Position numbers and translations under genes: made by a program. Below, piece after piece: positions 18,304-29,115 of a DNA stretch of 64,000 nt. Positions within the stretch are counted from its first letter, which is position 1. Each line of letters opens with the position of its first letter. Origin of the DNA: CAVPDA01 sp963702495 (lineage in GTDB: Bacteria; Pseudomonadota; Gammaproteobacteria; Burkholderiales; Rhodocyclaceae); assembly GCA_963702495.1 (NCBI GenBank), contig CAVPDA010000014.1, forward strand, positions 1-64,000, written 5' to 3'. The notes beneath the pieces are model-generated. The model ran no database searches and was not told the origin of the DNA. It was given only the letters and a program-made list of their open reading frames with translations.

Positions 18304-18979
18304 ATGACCGAACACGCGCTGCCGCCGTTGTCCCTGCTCGAAACCCGGGTGCTGGGCGTGCTGGTGGAAAAGCAGCTCACCACGCCGGACTATTATCCGC
18401 TGACGCTCAACGCGCTGGTGGCCGGCTGCAACCAGAAGACCAGCCGCTACCCGATCCTCAACGCCGGCGACGACGAAGTTCAGATGGCGCTCGATTCGCT
18501 CAAGCACCACACGCTGGTGATCGAGACCTTCGGCGCTTCGGGACGCGTCATGCGCTATGCCCACAACATCGGCAAGGTGCTCAATCTTTCGCCGCCGGTG
18601 ATCGCCCTGCTGGCGTCGCTGATGTTGCGCGGCCCCCAGACCAGCGGCGAGCTGCGGGTGAGCTGCGACCGGCTGTATCGTTTCCCGGACATCTCGTCGC
18701 TCGAAGCCTACCTCGAGGAAATGGCGGGGCGGCCAGCCGGCGCGCTGTTGCTCAAGCTGCCGAAGCAGGCGGGCTCGCGCGAGCATCGCTATGCCCACCT
18801 GGTGAGCGGGCAACCCGAAGTTCGACGCCGAGGCGTCCACCGCACTGGCGGCGGACGGCGGCGTAAGCACGGGGGAGATCGCCGCCCTCAAGTCCAACAT
18901 CGCGCAACTGCGCGACGAGATGGGTGAGCTGCGGCAACTGGTGGAACGGCTGTACGCGGAGCTTGGCGTGAGCCGATAG
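18304..18979 (+). pseudogene. yceH: YceH family (DUF480) protein, single +1 frameshift near the 3' end
   Basis: The YceH family contains two winged-helix domains; its role is not settled. The first ~170 codons are intact and typical: LSLLETRVLGVLVEKQLTTPDYYPLTLNALVAGCNQK, then SPPVIALLASLMLRGPQT and YRFPDISSLEAYL. At the CCC run near 18813 the frame shifts +1. Removing one C restores GQPKFDAEAS and the coiled-coil tail IAALKSNIAQLRDEMGELRQLVERL, ending at 18979. Total length is 225 codons plus one base, as expected. The gene is probably intact in the organism. Confidence 0.8.
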
Positions 18980-19005
18980 GTGCCGCGCGCGCCGGGCGGC
19001 ATCCC

Positions 19006-20331
19006 TCAGCCGGCCTTCCTCTTGCGCGTCAGATAAGCGACGGCGCCCGCCAGGACGAGGACGAGCAGGGCCAGGCCCAGTTCCAGATAGGTCCAGGTTC
19101 CCTTGCCGGAAGCGGCGTCGGGCGTGCCGGCCGGTGTCTCGGTCGAAGGCGGCTGCGCTTTGCCGGCCGCGGCGGCCGCCGCCGGCATCTCGTCCCCGGC
19201 GCCTTGCGCGGGAGCAGGTTGCGCGGCGCTCGCCGGATCTGGGGCGGGCGGTTCATCGACGGTGGGAGGCGCTGCCGGCGCCGCGGCGACTTGCACCGTG
19301 GTCTGCGGCGGTCCTTCCGCGTGCATGACCGGCTGTTGGCCGGTCGCCAGGCCGCTCGCCGCGTCGCCGGGGCCCTGCGGCGGCACGCCTGCCGGCGCCT
19401 CGACGGGGGGGCTGGTCGGGGAGGGCGCGCAACAGGCTTCCGGCTGGAGCGGGGCGGGCTGCCCGGAGGCTTCTTCCTCGGGCGTCAGGGCGCGGTACGT
19501 TCTGCTTTGCGCGGCGCCCGCCGTCCCGCTGTCGCCGCTGACGGTGGCGTAGTCACCGATGGCCGAAATCACCACGCTGCCGTCCGACTTCGGCGATTCT
19601 GCCGGCGTACTGCGCCTTTCCCCACGGGCAGTGCCGGCGCGCGTCGAGCGGTTTGGCTCGGCATGAGTCGGCTGGGCGGTCGCAGCGGGCGGCGGCGCCG
19701 CCTTTTCCGCCGCTTGCCGCTGCGGCGGTCTGACCGGCGCTCGCGCCTCGACCTGCGCAGGCGGTGCCGCACTCTGCACCGGCGCAGCGGCAGCGGCGGG
19801 CGGAGCGGCCGGGGACGGCGCCGGAGTTGGGGCGGATGCGGGCTCCGCAGCGGGCGACGGTGCGGCGGCCGCACCCGTTTTCGAGGGGCTAGTCGCAGCC
19901 GTTGCCGGCGCCGCGATGCCGGGGCGGACCGGAGGCAGGGCGACAACGAAGCTGCGGTCGCTGCGCCCGGCGGGCGAACTCACGGCGACGATGAGTTCCA
20001 CGTAGGGTCGATACACCGGTCCGGCGGAACGGACCATCACGCTCGCCTTGCCTTCGGCGGCAGCGACGACGGAGGCGGTGAGAGCGTTGCCTGCCGGCGC
20101 CGCGGCGCCGGCGTCAATCGACGGGGAAGTGACCCGCGCCTTGATCGTATCGGGCCGCTCACCCGGCTCCATGACCAATTCGATGCGAACGCGCAGCGGC
20201 TCACCCACGGCGGACAGCGCGCGCGCCTCCCCCAACCCGGCGGCCTGGAGTGCCGGCGCGTGGCAGACGATTGCCAGGGCCGCGAGGGTGGCGGCGAGGA
20301 ACCCGACGGGGCGGCAGGAGTGTTGTCGCAT
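19006..20331 (-). CDS. Short FimV-like protein with signal peptide, Pro/Ala-rich linker and C-terminal membrane anchor
   Basis: The protein has 441 residues. After a signal peptide (FLAATLAALAIVCHAPALQA) comes AGLGEARALSAVGEPLRVRIEL, matching the start of the FimV N-terminal beta domain. About 300 residues of low-complexity Ala/Pro/Thr sequence follow. The end is a single membrane helix (LELGLALLVLVLAGAVAYL) with a positive RKRKAG tail. The LysM domain and the long cytoplasmic TPR part of true FimV are absent, so this is a short relative. It lies 25 bases downstream of ftsX on the same strand, suggesting read-through with the division genes. A peptidoglycan-linked or polar role is inference. 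Confidence 0.6.
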   Translation of the reverse strand: MRQHSCRPVGFLAATLAALAIVCHAPALQAAGLGEARALSAVGEPLRVRIELVMEPGERPDTIKARVTSPSIDAGAAAPAGNALTASVVAAAEGKASVMVRSAGPVYRPYVELIVAVSSPAGRSDRSFVVALPPVRPGIAAPATAATSPSKTGAAAAPSPAAEPASAPTPAPSPAAPPAAAAAPVQSAAPPAQVEARAPVRPPQRQAAEKAAPPPAATAQPTHAEPNRSTRAGTARGERRSTPAESPKSDGSVVISAIGDYATVSGDSGTAGAAQSRTYRALTPEEEASGQPAPLQPEACCAPSPTSPPVEAPAGVPPQGPGDAASGLATGQQPVMHAEGPPQTTVQVAAAPAAPPTVDEPPAPDPASAAQPAPAQGAGDEMPAAAAAAGKAQPPSTETPAGTPDAASGKGTWTYLELGLALLVLVLAGAVAYLTRKRKAG

Positions 20332-20356
20332 GATGCGGGCAGACCGGGCGCGGCGC

Positions 20357-21265
20357 CTATCCCCCTTCGGCGCTGCGCAGATGGCGGCTGACGGAGAGGC
20401 GGGCGCCGAGCCAGCCGAGCAGGCCGGCGAAGCCGATCAGGATCAGCGATTGTTCCAGCGGCAGCGGCTGCAGCGTCAGGTTCGTGCCGTAGAGGGTGCC
20501 GACTTGCGAGAACGGCTGGCGCAGCACTTCCACCGCACCGGCCACGATCAGCCACGCCACTGCGCCGCCGAACAATCCCTGCAGCGTGCCGAAGTAGTAG
20601 AACGGACGGCGGATGTAGCCGTCGGTGGCGCCGAGCAGGCGGCTGACTTCGATTTCCGAGCGCTGCGTCAGGATCTGCAGCCGGATGGTGTTGAAGGTGA
20701 CGGCCACGATCGCCACGCCCAGCAGGCCCGCCAGCAGCATGACCGCGAGCCGGCCCAGGCGCAGCAGCGCATCCAGCCGCTTGGCCCACGCCGAATCGAG
20801 TTGCGCGTGCTCCACCTTGGGCCAGGCGGCCGCCGCGTCCCGCAGCGCCTCCAACTGGCCCGGGTCTTCGCCCCGGGTGGTGACGATGTAGGCGTCGGGA
20901 AACGGATTGCCGGGCAACTCGTCCAGGACATCCGCCAGCCCCTGAGTCTCGCGGAAGCGCTTCAGCGTCTCGTCGCGGGAAACGAAGCGGTACTCCGCGA
21001 TTCCTTGCTGCTGCTTGAGACGCTGCCCGATTTCGGCGGCGTCCTGGGCCGAGGCGTCGGCGGTGAGGAAGACGCTGATCTGGGGCGTCGCGGCGACGTG
21101 CCGGCCGAACGCCAGCACGCTGGTCAGCAGCATCTCGCCGCCCGCCGGCAGCGCCAGGGTGATGCCCACCACCAGCACGCCGAACAGCGTGTTCACGGGG
21201 GCGGCGACGAGGCGCCGTACGGCCTGGGCCAGCGCCCGGCGATGCTGCACCAGCCACACCTTCAT
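20357..21265 (-). CDS. ftsX: Cell-division ABC permease FtsX
   Basis: FtsX is the membrane half of FtsEX, which links Z-ring status to periplasmic amidase activation. The protein has 302 residues and four membrane helices (VNTLFGVLVVGITLALPAG, LAVMLLAGLLGVAIVAV, GLFGGAVAWLIVAGAV, SLILIGFAGLLGWLGA). The periplasmic loop between helices 1 and 2 carries the family pattern ISVFLTADAS...YRFVSRDETLKRF. The cytoplasmic ILTQRSEIEVSRLLGATDGYIRRPF coupling segment is intact. Its ATG overlaps the ftsE stop by four bases. Confidence 0.95.
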   Translation of the reverse strand: MKVWLVQHRRALAQAVRRLVAAPVNTLFGVLVVGITLALPAGGEMLLTSVLAFGRHVAATPQISVFLTADASAQDAAEIGQRLKQQQGIAEYRFVSRDETLKRFRETQGLADVLDELPGNPFPDAYIVTTRGEDPGQLEALRDAAAAWPKVEHAQLDSAWAKRLDALLRLGRLAVMLLAGLLGVAIVAVTFNTIRLQILTQRSEIEVSRLLGATDGYIRRPFYYFGTLQGLFGGAVAWLIVAGAVEVLRQPFSQVGTLYGTNLTLQPLPLEQSLILIGFAGLLGWLGARLSVSRHLRSAEGG

Positions 21266-21918
21266 GGCGCACCCAGCCTGCCGTGGGCGAGGTGGAGCAC
21301 GCGGCTCGCCAGCGGCCCGAATACGGCGTCGTCGTGGGTGGCGATGATCACCGTCACCCCCACCTGGTTGAACGAGCGGAACAGCTCGGCGATGTCTTTC
21401 GCATAGTCGAGATCGAGGTGCGCGGTCGGCTCGTCGGCGATCAGGATGGCGGGGCGGTTGACGATGGCGCGGGCGATGGCCAGGCGCTGCTGCTCGCCGC
21501 CGGAGAGGGTGATCGGCATCGCCTTTTCGCGGTCGAGCAGGCCGACCTTGTCGAGCGCCGCCCGCGCGCGCCGCGGCGCGTCCTTCGACGGATAACCGGT
21601 AATGTGCAGCGGCAGGATGACGTTGTCGATGACCGGGCGGTCGAACAGCAGCTTCTGGTCCTGGAAGATCAGACCCAGCTTGCGCCGCAAGTAGGGCACG
21701 GCGCGCCGCTTGATGCGGGCGATGTCCTGGCCGCTGACGATGATGCTGCCGGAAGTCGGCCGCTCCATGGCCGGAATCAGCTTGAGCAGGGTGCTCTTGC
21801 CGGCGCCGGAGTGGCCGGTGAGCACGATCAGTTCGCCCTTCTCGATGGCAATGGTGAGATCGGCCAGCGCCGTCATGCTGCCCGGATAGCGCTTGGTGAC
21901 CCGCTCGAATCTGATCAT
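21262..21918 (-). CDS. ftsE: Cell-division ABC ATPase FtsE
   Basis: FtsE is the ATPase of the FtsEX divisome complex. At 218 aa it is the usual length. Visible motifs are Walker A GHSGAGKSTLLKL, Q-loop GLIFQDQKLLFDRPV, signature LSGGEQQRLAIARAIV, Walker B ILIADEPTAHLD and H-loop IATHD. The start MIRFERVTKRYPG is typical. It follows ftsY by 30 bases, giving the conserved ftsY-ftsE-ftsX order. Confidence 0.96.
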   Translation of the reverse strand: MIRFERVTKRYPGSMTALADLTIAIEKGELIVLTGHSGAGKSTLLKLIPAMERPTSGSIIVSGQDIARIKRRAVPYLRRKLGLIFQDQKLLFDRPVIDNVILPLHITGYPSKDAPRRARAALDKVGLLDREKAMPITLSGGEQQRLAIARAIVNRPAILIADEPTAHLDLDYAKDIAELFRSFNQVGVTVIIATHDDAVFGPLASRVLHLAHGRLGAP

Positions 21919-21948
21919 CGCGCTTTGTCGACGCCGCAGCAGGGGCCG

Positions 21949-22941
<993 letters not shown>

Positions 22942-23048
22942 GGGGAATGGGGGTCTGTAGGGAGCGATCGCCGATCTGCTGACGGGCCGCAGAAATCGCC
23001 TTATGATGCGGCTCGCCTCGTTTGAACAACTGGACGGAATTTTAACAG

Positions 23049-24446
23049 ATGCCTTTCTGGAATATGATGAAAGCCGGTACCGGCGTCCTTCTGGGCGCCG
23101 TGACCGCTCTTGCCGGCTTCGCTCAGCCGGCTTTCGCCGACACCTATGAAAAGACGCTGGCCAACGGGCTGCGCGTCATCGTCAAGGAGGACCACCGCGC
23201 GCCCACCGCGGTGCATATGGTGTGGTACCGCGTGGGTGCGATGGACGAGGTGGATGGCACCTCGGGCGTCGCCCACGTGCTGGAACACATGATGTTCAAG
23301 GGCACGAAAAATCTGAAGTCGGGCGAATTCAACAAGCGCGTCGCTGCCGCCGGCGGACGCGACAACGCCTTCACCAGCCTCGACTACACCGCCTACTACC
23401 AGCAGGTGCCGAAGGGCAAGCTCGAAGAAATGATGTCGCTGGAATCCGATCGCATGACCAACCTGATCGTCGATCCCAAGGAATTTTCCAAGGAGATCAA
23501 GGTGGTGATGGAGGAGCGCCGCATGCGCACCGACGACAAGCCCCAGGCGCTGGTGTATGAAACGCTGATGTCGTCGGCGTTCCAGGCCCATCCCTATCGC
23601 CGCCCGATCATCGGCTGGATGAACGACCTGGAGCACATGACCGCGGACGACGTGCGCGACTGGTACAAGCGCTGGTACGTGCCGAACAACGCCTATGTCG
23701 TGGTGGTCGGCGACGTGGACAAGGCCGAGGTGTTCCGACTCGCGGAGAAGTATTACGGCAGGGTGGCGTCGCGTGCCCTGCCCGTGCGCAAGCCGCAGAG
23801 TGAGCCGGACCAGGTCGGCATCCGGCGGGTCAGCGTGAAGGCGCCGGCGAAGCTGCCCTATATCGCGATGGCGTACAAAGTGCCGGAGCTGCGCGACGTG
23901 GATAAGGACCGCGACGTGTTCGCGCTGGAAGTGCTGTCCGGGGTGCTCGACGGCCACGACGCGGCGCGCTTTTCGAAGAATCTGGTGCGCGGGAGCAAGA
24001 TCGCCGTCTCCGCCGGCGCCGGCTACGACGCCACGGCACGCGGAGAAGGCACCTTCCTGCTCGACGGTACGCCGGCCGAAGGCAAGACCGTAGCCGACCT
24101 GGAACAGGCGCTGCGGGCGGAGATCGAGCGTATCAAGAAGGAAGGCATATCTGCCGAGGAACTCGCGCGCGTCAAGACGCAGGTGATCGCTGCGCAGGTC
24201 TACAAGCGCGACTCCATGATGGCCCTGACCATGGAGATCGGCGGCATCGAAGCCGTCGGCCTGAACTGGCGTGACATCGACCGCGTGCAGGAGAAGATCC
24301 GCAGCGTTACAGCGGAGGAGGTGCAGGGGGTGGCGAACAAGTATTTCAAGGACGACACGCTGACGGTGGCGGTGCTCGATCCCCAGCCGCTGGCGGAACC
24401 GGACAAGAAGGCGGCGCAGGCGGTTTCGGCCGGGCTGCGGCACTGA
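23049..24446 (+). CDS. M16 zinc metallopeptidase, catalytic member
   Basis: This 465-aa secreted or periplasmic peptidase of the pitrilysin/processing-peptidase family has a signal peptide (GVLLGAVTALAGFAQPAFA). The inverted zinc motif is intact: HVLEHMMFKG, with the distal Glu in the following helix (NAFTSLDYTAYYQQVPKGKLEEMMSLESDRM). M16 and M16_C domains follow. It sits 13 bases upstream of a second M16 gene lacking the zinc motif, so the two probably form an active/inactive heterodimer that degrades peptides in the envelope. Confidence 0.93.
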   Translation: MPFWNMMKAGTGVLLGAVTALAGFAQPAFADTYEKTLANGLRVIVKEDHRAPTAVHMVWYRVGAMDEVDGTSGVAHVLEHMMFKGTKNLKSGEFNKRVAAAGGRDNAFTSLDYTAYYQQVPKGKLEEMMSLESDRMTNLIVDPKEFSKEIKVVMEERRMRTDDKPQALVYETLMSSAFQAHPYRRPIIGWMNDLEHMTADDVRDWYKRWYVPNNAYVVVVGDVDKAEVFRLAEKYYGRVASRALPVRKPQSEPDQVGIRRVSVKAPAKLPYIAMAYKVPELRDVDKDRDVFALEVLSGVLDGHDAARFSKNLVRGSKIAVSAGAGYDATARGEGTFLLDGTPAEGKTVADLEQALRAEIERIKKEGISAEELARVKTQVIAAQVYKRDSMMALTMEIGGIEAVGLNWRDIDRVQEKIRSVTAEEVQGVANKYFKDDTLTVAVLDPQPLAEPDKKAAQAVSAGLRH

Positions 24447-24459
24447 CGGGGGCACGAAG

Positions 24460-25752
24460 ATGAAACGTATACTCACCGCTTTCGTTCTGATGTGCGTCGC
24501 GACCGTCGTACAGGCAGCGGTCAAGATCGAGCATTGGGTCGCGCCTTCGGGGGCGCGGATCTATTTCGTCGAAAGCCACGTCCTGCCGATCGTGGATATC
24601 CAGGTCAGTTTCGCCGCGGGATCGGGTTTCGATCCCGCCGACAAGATTGGTCTGGCGAGTCTGACGCGCAGCCTGCTCGACGCCGGCGCCGGCGACCTGG
24701 ACGAGGAGAAGATCGCCGGCCGGCTGGTGGATACCGGTGCCCGCCTCTCCGGTTCGACCGATGTGGACCGCGCCAACGTGACCCTGCGGACGCTTTCCAC
24801 CAAGGCGGAGCGCGACGCGGCGTTGGAGTTGATGCGCGTCGTGCTGCAGCAGCCGCGCTTCCCGGCCGAAGTGCTGGAACGGGAGAAGGCGCGCTCCATC
24901 GCCGGCATCAAGGAGGCCGATACGCGGCCGGACAGCATCGCTGCCAAGCGCTTCTCGGCTGCCATGTATCCGTCCCATCCCTACGGTTTCAACGCCACGG
25001 TGGAAACCGTCGGCCGCATCAGCCGCGACGACCTCGAGAAGTTCTACCGCAACTATTACAGCGCCGCCCGCAGCACGGTGGCCATCGTCGGCGACCTTAC
25101 CCGCGCCGAGGCGGAGGCGGTGGTGCAGCAGCTCACCGCCGGACTGCCGGAAGGCGGAACCGGCGGCAGCCTGCCCGAGGTTCAGTTGCCGAAGAGCGGC
25201 GTGGTAAAAGTGGCCCATCCGGCGACGCAAAGCCATATCCATGTCGGCATGCCGGGCATGAAGCGCGGCGACCCGGACTTCTTCCCCCTGCTGGTGGGCA
25301 ACTACATCCTGGGCGGCGGCGGCTTCGTGTCGCGTCTGCTCAAGGAAGTGCGGGAGAAGCGCGGCTACGCCTACAGCGTCTACAGCTTTTTCCAGCCGTA
25401 CAAGGAGCCGGGCCCGTTCGAGATCGGGCTCCAGACCAAGCGCGAGCAGTCGGAGGACGCGCTCAAGGTCGTGGAGCAGACGCTCGGCGAATTTCTGAAG
25501 AAGGGGCCGACGGAGGAGGAACTGAAGAGCGCCAAGCAGAACCTGATCGACGGCTTCGGCCTGCGCATCGACAGCAACAAGAAGATCCTCGACCATGTGG
25601 CGGTGATCGGGTTCTATGGCCTGCCGCTCAATTACCTGGACGAGTACCCGAAACAGGTGGAGAAAGTCACCGCGGCCCAGATCCGCGACGCGTTCGCGCG
25701 CCGCATCCTGCCGGAGCACCTGGTCACGGTCATCGTCGCCGGCAAGACCTGA
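24460..25752 (+). CDS. M16 family protein, non-catalytic partner
   Basis: This 430-aa protein has a signal peptide (ILTAFVLMCVATVVQA) and the same two-domain fold as its neighbour. At the position of the HxxEH motif it reads IGLASLTRSLLDAGAGDLDE, so the zinc ligands are missing. The substrate-contact region of the C-terminal domain is conserved (LGGGGFVSRLLKEVREKRGYAYSVYS), which is the part the inactive subunit contributes in mitochondrial MPP-like pairs. The ribosome site overlaps the end of the first gene. It is very probably a structural subunit. Confidence 0.9.
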   Translation: MKRILTAFVLMCVATVVQAAVKIEHWVAPSGARIYFVESHVLPIVDIQVSFAAGSGFDPADKIGLASLTRSLLDAGAGDLDEEKIAGRLVDTGARLSGSTDVDRANVTLRTLSTKAERDAALELMRVVLQQPRFPAEVLEREKARSIAGIKEADTRPDSIAAKRFSAAMYPSHPYGFNATVETVGRISRDDLEKFYRNYYSAARSTVAIVGDLTRAEAEAVVQQLTAGLPEGGTGGSLPEVQLPKSGVVKVAHPATQSHIHVGMPGMKRGDPDFFPLLVGNYILGGGGFVSRLLKEVREKRGYAYSVYSFFQPYKEPGPFEIGLQTKREQSEDALKVVEQTLGEFLKKGPTEEELKSAKQNLIDGFGLRIDSNKKILDHVAVIGFYGLPLNYLDEYPKQVEKVTAAQIRDAFARRILPEHLVTVIVAGKT

Positions 25753-25759
25753 TTCCGCC

Positions 25760-26302
25760 TTGGGCCGGGTGCGCATCATCGGCGGCGTCTGGCGCAGCCG
25801 GCTCATCGACTTCCCGTCGCTCGATGGACTTCGCCCGACGCCCGATCGGGTCAGGGAAACGCTGTTCAACTGGCTGGGACAGGATCTTGCGGGGCGTGCC
25901 TGCCTCGACCTGTTCGCCGGCAGCGGTGCGCTCGGTTTCGAAGCCGCCTCCCGCGGTGCCGCCCATGTCACCCTCGTCGAGAGCAATGCGCGCGCATTTT
26001 CAGCGTTGCAGCGTAGTGCCGCGGCCCTCGGCGCTACAAATCTGGAGTTGAAGCGCTCGGATGCGTTAAGATTCCTCACCTTATGCGCACGGCGCTTCGA
26101 TGTCGTCTTTCTCGACCCGCCGTTTGGTCAGGACTGGCTTGAGCGGCTGGCGCAGCCTCTGGCGCCGGTGCTGGCACCCGGTGCGATGATCTACGCGGAA
26201 GCGGAACAGGCCTTGGTCCGCTTCGGCGAATGGCGCATGATCCGCCACCGCCAGGCCGGCCAGGTGCACTATCACTTGTTTGATACGGAACAATCCACAT
26301 GA
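25760..26302 (+). CDS. rsmD: 16S rRNA m2G966 methyltransferase RsmD
   Basis: RsmD methylates guanine 966 of 16S rRNA using SAM. The product is about 180 aa, with RVRIIGGVWRSRLIDFP, LRPTPDRVRETLFNWL, the SAM motif CLDLFAGSGALGFEAASRGA and the catalytic VFLDPPFGQDW (DPPY/F type). No ATG fits. TTG at 25760 gives the usual short leader before VRIIGG, and GTG at 25769 is the alternative. The stop overlaps the coaD start by four bases, a standard rsmD-coaD pairing. Confidence 0.93.
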   Translation: MGRVRIIGGVWRSRLIDFPSLDGLRPTPDRVRETLFNWLGQDLAGRACLDLFAGSGALGFEAASRGAAHVTLVESNARAFSALQRSAAALGATNLELKRSDALRFLTLCARRFDVVFLDPPFGQDWLERLAQPLAPVLAPGAMIYAEAEQALVRFGEWRMIRHRQAGQVHYHLFDTEQST

Positions 26303-26787
26303 ACGGCGTCGCCGTTTACCCGGGAACTTTCGATCCCGTCACCCGCGGTCACGAGGACTTGGTGCGGCGTGCTTCCAAGCTATTCGAGCGCGTCGTGGTC
26401 GGTATCGCCGAGAGTCGCTCCAAGCGGCCGTTTTTCAACCTGGACGAACGGGTGGAGATGGGCCGGGAAGTCCTCAAGGTGTATCCGAACGTCGAGGTGC
26501 ATGGTTTCGACGGTCTGCTGATGGACTTCATCCAGCGCCACGATGCCCACGTGATCCTGAGGGGATTGCGCGCCGTGTCGGATTTCGAATACGAGTTCCA
26601 GATGGCCGGAATGAACCGCAACCTTTATCCGGATGTCGAAACGGTGTTCCTGACGCCGGCCGAGCAATACATGTTCATATCCGCGACGATGGTGAGGGAA
26701 ATTGCACTGCTTGGCGGCGATGTTTCGAAGTTTGTGCAACCCCTCGTCAATGAACGGCTGGTTGAACGGGTAAGAGCAACTACGTAA
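26299..26787 (+). CDS. coaD: Phosphopantetheine adenylyltransferase CoaD
   Basis: CoaD transfers AMP from ATP to 4'-phosphopantetheine, the penultimate step of coenzyme A synthesis. The protein is full length at 162 aa. It has the nucleotidyltransferase motif YPGTFDPVTRGHEDL (TxGH), the RGLRAVSDFEYEFQMAGMNR block and the ISATMVREIALLGGDV (ISSTxVR-type) motif. It overlaps rsmD by ATGA and is followed by a ferredoxin gene 12 bases later. Confidence 0.97.
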   Translation: MNGVAVYPGTFDPVTRGHEDLVRRASKLFERVVVGIAESRSKRPFFNLDERVEMGREVLKVYPNVEVHGFDGLLMDFIQRHDAHVILRGLRAVSDFEYEFQMAGMNRNLYPDVETVFLTPAEQYMFISATMVREIALLGGDVSKFVQPLVNERLVERVRATT

Positions 26788-26799
26788 CGAGGAAGCGAC

Positions 26800-27060
26800 A
26801 TGGCTCTGATTATCACCGACGAGTGCATCAACTGCGATGTGTGCGAGCCGGAATGCCCCAACGGGGCGATCACCCAGGGAACGGAAATCTACGAGATCGA
26901 TCCGGACAAGTGCACCGAATGCGTCGGCCACTTCGATACGCCGCAGTGCCGGGAGGTATGTCCGGTGGATTGCATTCCGGTCAATCCGGACTACGTCGAG
27001 TCCAAAGACCAGTTGATGGAAAAGTTTCTGCGCCTGACGGCGCAGAAGGAAAAAGTCTGA
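26800..27060 (+). CDS. yfhL: YfhL-type 2[4Fe-4S] ferredoxin
   Basis: This is an 86-residue low-potential electron carrier. The first cluster motif is CINCDVCEPECPNGAI. The second is CTECVGHFDTPQCREVCPVDCI, with the seven-residue insertion between Cys pairs that defines the YfhL/Chromatium-type ferredoxins. A C-terminal helix (SKDQLMEKFLRLTAQK) completes the family length. It is co-directional with coaD and converges on the dynamin-like gene. Its redox partner is not in the window. Confidence 0.94.
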   Translation: MALIITDECINCDVCEPECPNGAITQGTEIYEIDPDKCTECVGHFDTPQCREVCPVDCIPVNPDYVESKDQLMEKFLRLTAQKEKV

Positions 27061-27099
27061 GGGCCTGAAGGGGCAGCCTGGATGCGGCGCTGAGATTCC

Positions 27100-29050
27100 T
27101 CAGGCCGCCATTGCAGCCGGCGCGGCGGTCGGCTGCAGTGTTGAACGGAACGTCGACGCCAGTCGGTTCAATTCGGCAAGCTGGTGCAGCAATGTCGACT
27201 CCATCTGCGTCAATTCCTGAATCCGCTCTTCCAGCGTATCCGTCGCTTGGTGGATGCGACGGACGCTCTCCAGGCGCCGCTTGAGCTGGATCTGGTATTC
27301 GCGTACCTGTGTCTCCAGCGGCGCCATGACTGCCCGCAGCCACACCTCGACGTCGCGGTTGGCGATTTCGAATGTCCGCCGCACGTGTACTGCGATGGTC
27401 TCGAAGAACTTCTGGGTCAGCGCCCGCTTCTCCAGCGTCATGATATTGAGCACCGTATTCACATGACGGGAGAGCGCATCCTCCAGCCGGTCGATTTCCT
27501 TCCCGTACTTGAGCATGGACAGCGGAGTCGGCGCGGTGAGCCGCAGGCCGTGTTCTACGCTGAAACGCTTGTACATCGCTTCCAGCATGCGGGTGATTTC
27601 TTCCGCTTCGGTTCGGGAATGCGCGAACTTGCCGCGCACATGGCGGAAAAAGCCGGTCATCGCGTCGCGCAGTCCCTTGGAAAACACGGACTCGAGCATC
27701 GCTTCGCGCGTGCGCCGCGTCTCCTCGCGAATCGCGTCCATTCCGAGGTGACCGTAGAGCTTGTTGGTAAGGGTGGTGAACACGCTGCGCACCGCGTAAT
27801 ACTGCTGCAGGCCGCGCTCGAACTCGTCCTTCTCGGACTTGACCTTGCGCATCATGTACTCGATGACGCCTTGGTTCTTGCCGCGCAGATCGCTGAGTTC
27901 CTGCAATTGCTCGCGCAGGTTCAGAAGACGCGATTGCAGCAATTCCTCGGTGCGCACGAGGATGTCGTCGACCTCGCGCCGCGTACCGTCGCCGACGATT
28001 TCCTGCTTGGCCGGGATCAGTTCGTGCATCAGCGCCTGTTCGAGTTGCGGCATGCGGCTCTTTTCCAGCAGCGCGGAGTCGCCGTTGATCTTGGCCACCA
28101 GCCCCTTTTGCGCCGATACCGGGAAGACGTGCTCGGCCGACAGATCCAGCGTATCGGCGACGCTTCTCACCTGTTTCGCGATCTCGGCATCGATCTCCGC
28201 GTCGGGACGCAAGCCGTCCCACAGGCCGTCGATCTTGTTGAGGACGACGATGCGGCCTTTGTTCCGTCCGTGAGCGCCGTTCGACATGGTCGCGCCACAC
28301 CGCCATGTCGGACTGGGTGACGCCGGTGTCGGCCGCGAGGATGAAGAGAACGGCGTGGGCGTTCGGCAGCAGGGACAGGGTCAGTTCCGGCTCCGCGCCT
28401 ATGGCGTTGAGTCCGGGGGTGTCGAGGATGACGAGGCCCTGCTGCAGCAGCGGGTGGGGGAAATTGATGACGGCGTGGCGCCAGGCCGGAATCGACACCA
28501 TGCCCTGGACGTCGGGCTTGAGCCCTTTTTCGCCGGTTTCGTCGATGGCGAAGCCGAGCTTCTCCGCGACTTCGCGCGTCACCCATTTCTGCTCGCTGAC
28601 CTGGGTGAGCGCTTCGTGCATCGCTTCGGCCGAGGTCGTGTCGAGGGGTATCAACCGCCATTCTTCGGGATAGCGCTTGAACTCGGCGATACTGGCGTGG
28701 TTGGTGCGCGTGCCGATCGGCAGCAACTCGATCTGCGGCGGTCGCGACGGGTCGTGGTGCAGCTCCGTCGGGCACATGGTGGTGCGTCCCGCGCTCGAGG
28801 GCAGGATGCGTGTGCCGTAGTCGGCGAAGAAGATCGCGTTGATCAGTTCCGACTTGCCGCGCGAGAACTCGGCGACGAAGGCGACCTGCAGCTTGTCCTC
28901 GTGCAGTCGCTCCACCTGCCGGTCGAGTCGGAGATCCACCTGGGCGTCCGCCAGGTCGTTTTCGTGGAGCCAGGCGCGCAGACGCAGAATCGTGTCGCCC
29001 AGGGAGGCGCGCCAGCCGGCATAGGCAGAGATCTGGGATGAGAGGTTCAT
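27100..29050 (-). pseudogene. Dynamin-like GTPase, single +1 frameshift
   Basis: This is a bacterial dynamin-family GTPase of about 650 residues, thought to act on membranes. The N-terminal piece carries G1 AEFSRGKSELINAI, the switch Thr (SSAGRTTMCP) and G3 VILDTPGLNAIG. The second piece starts in another frame at GRNKGRIVVLNKID (G4). Helical stalk sequence continues to PAAMAA at the end. The break is near 28280, and the whole span is 650 codons plus one base, so one extra base explains it. The ATG at 29050 has a GGAAG site five bases upstream; ATGs at 29062 and 29068 are alternatives. Both halves look conserved, so the break may be a sequence error. Confidence 0.8.
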
Positions 29051-29115
29051 GGAATCTTCCATCGGCAACGCGAGCGCTTACTTTAGCACAGTTATTATCT
29101 TGTCCAATGAAGGGG

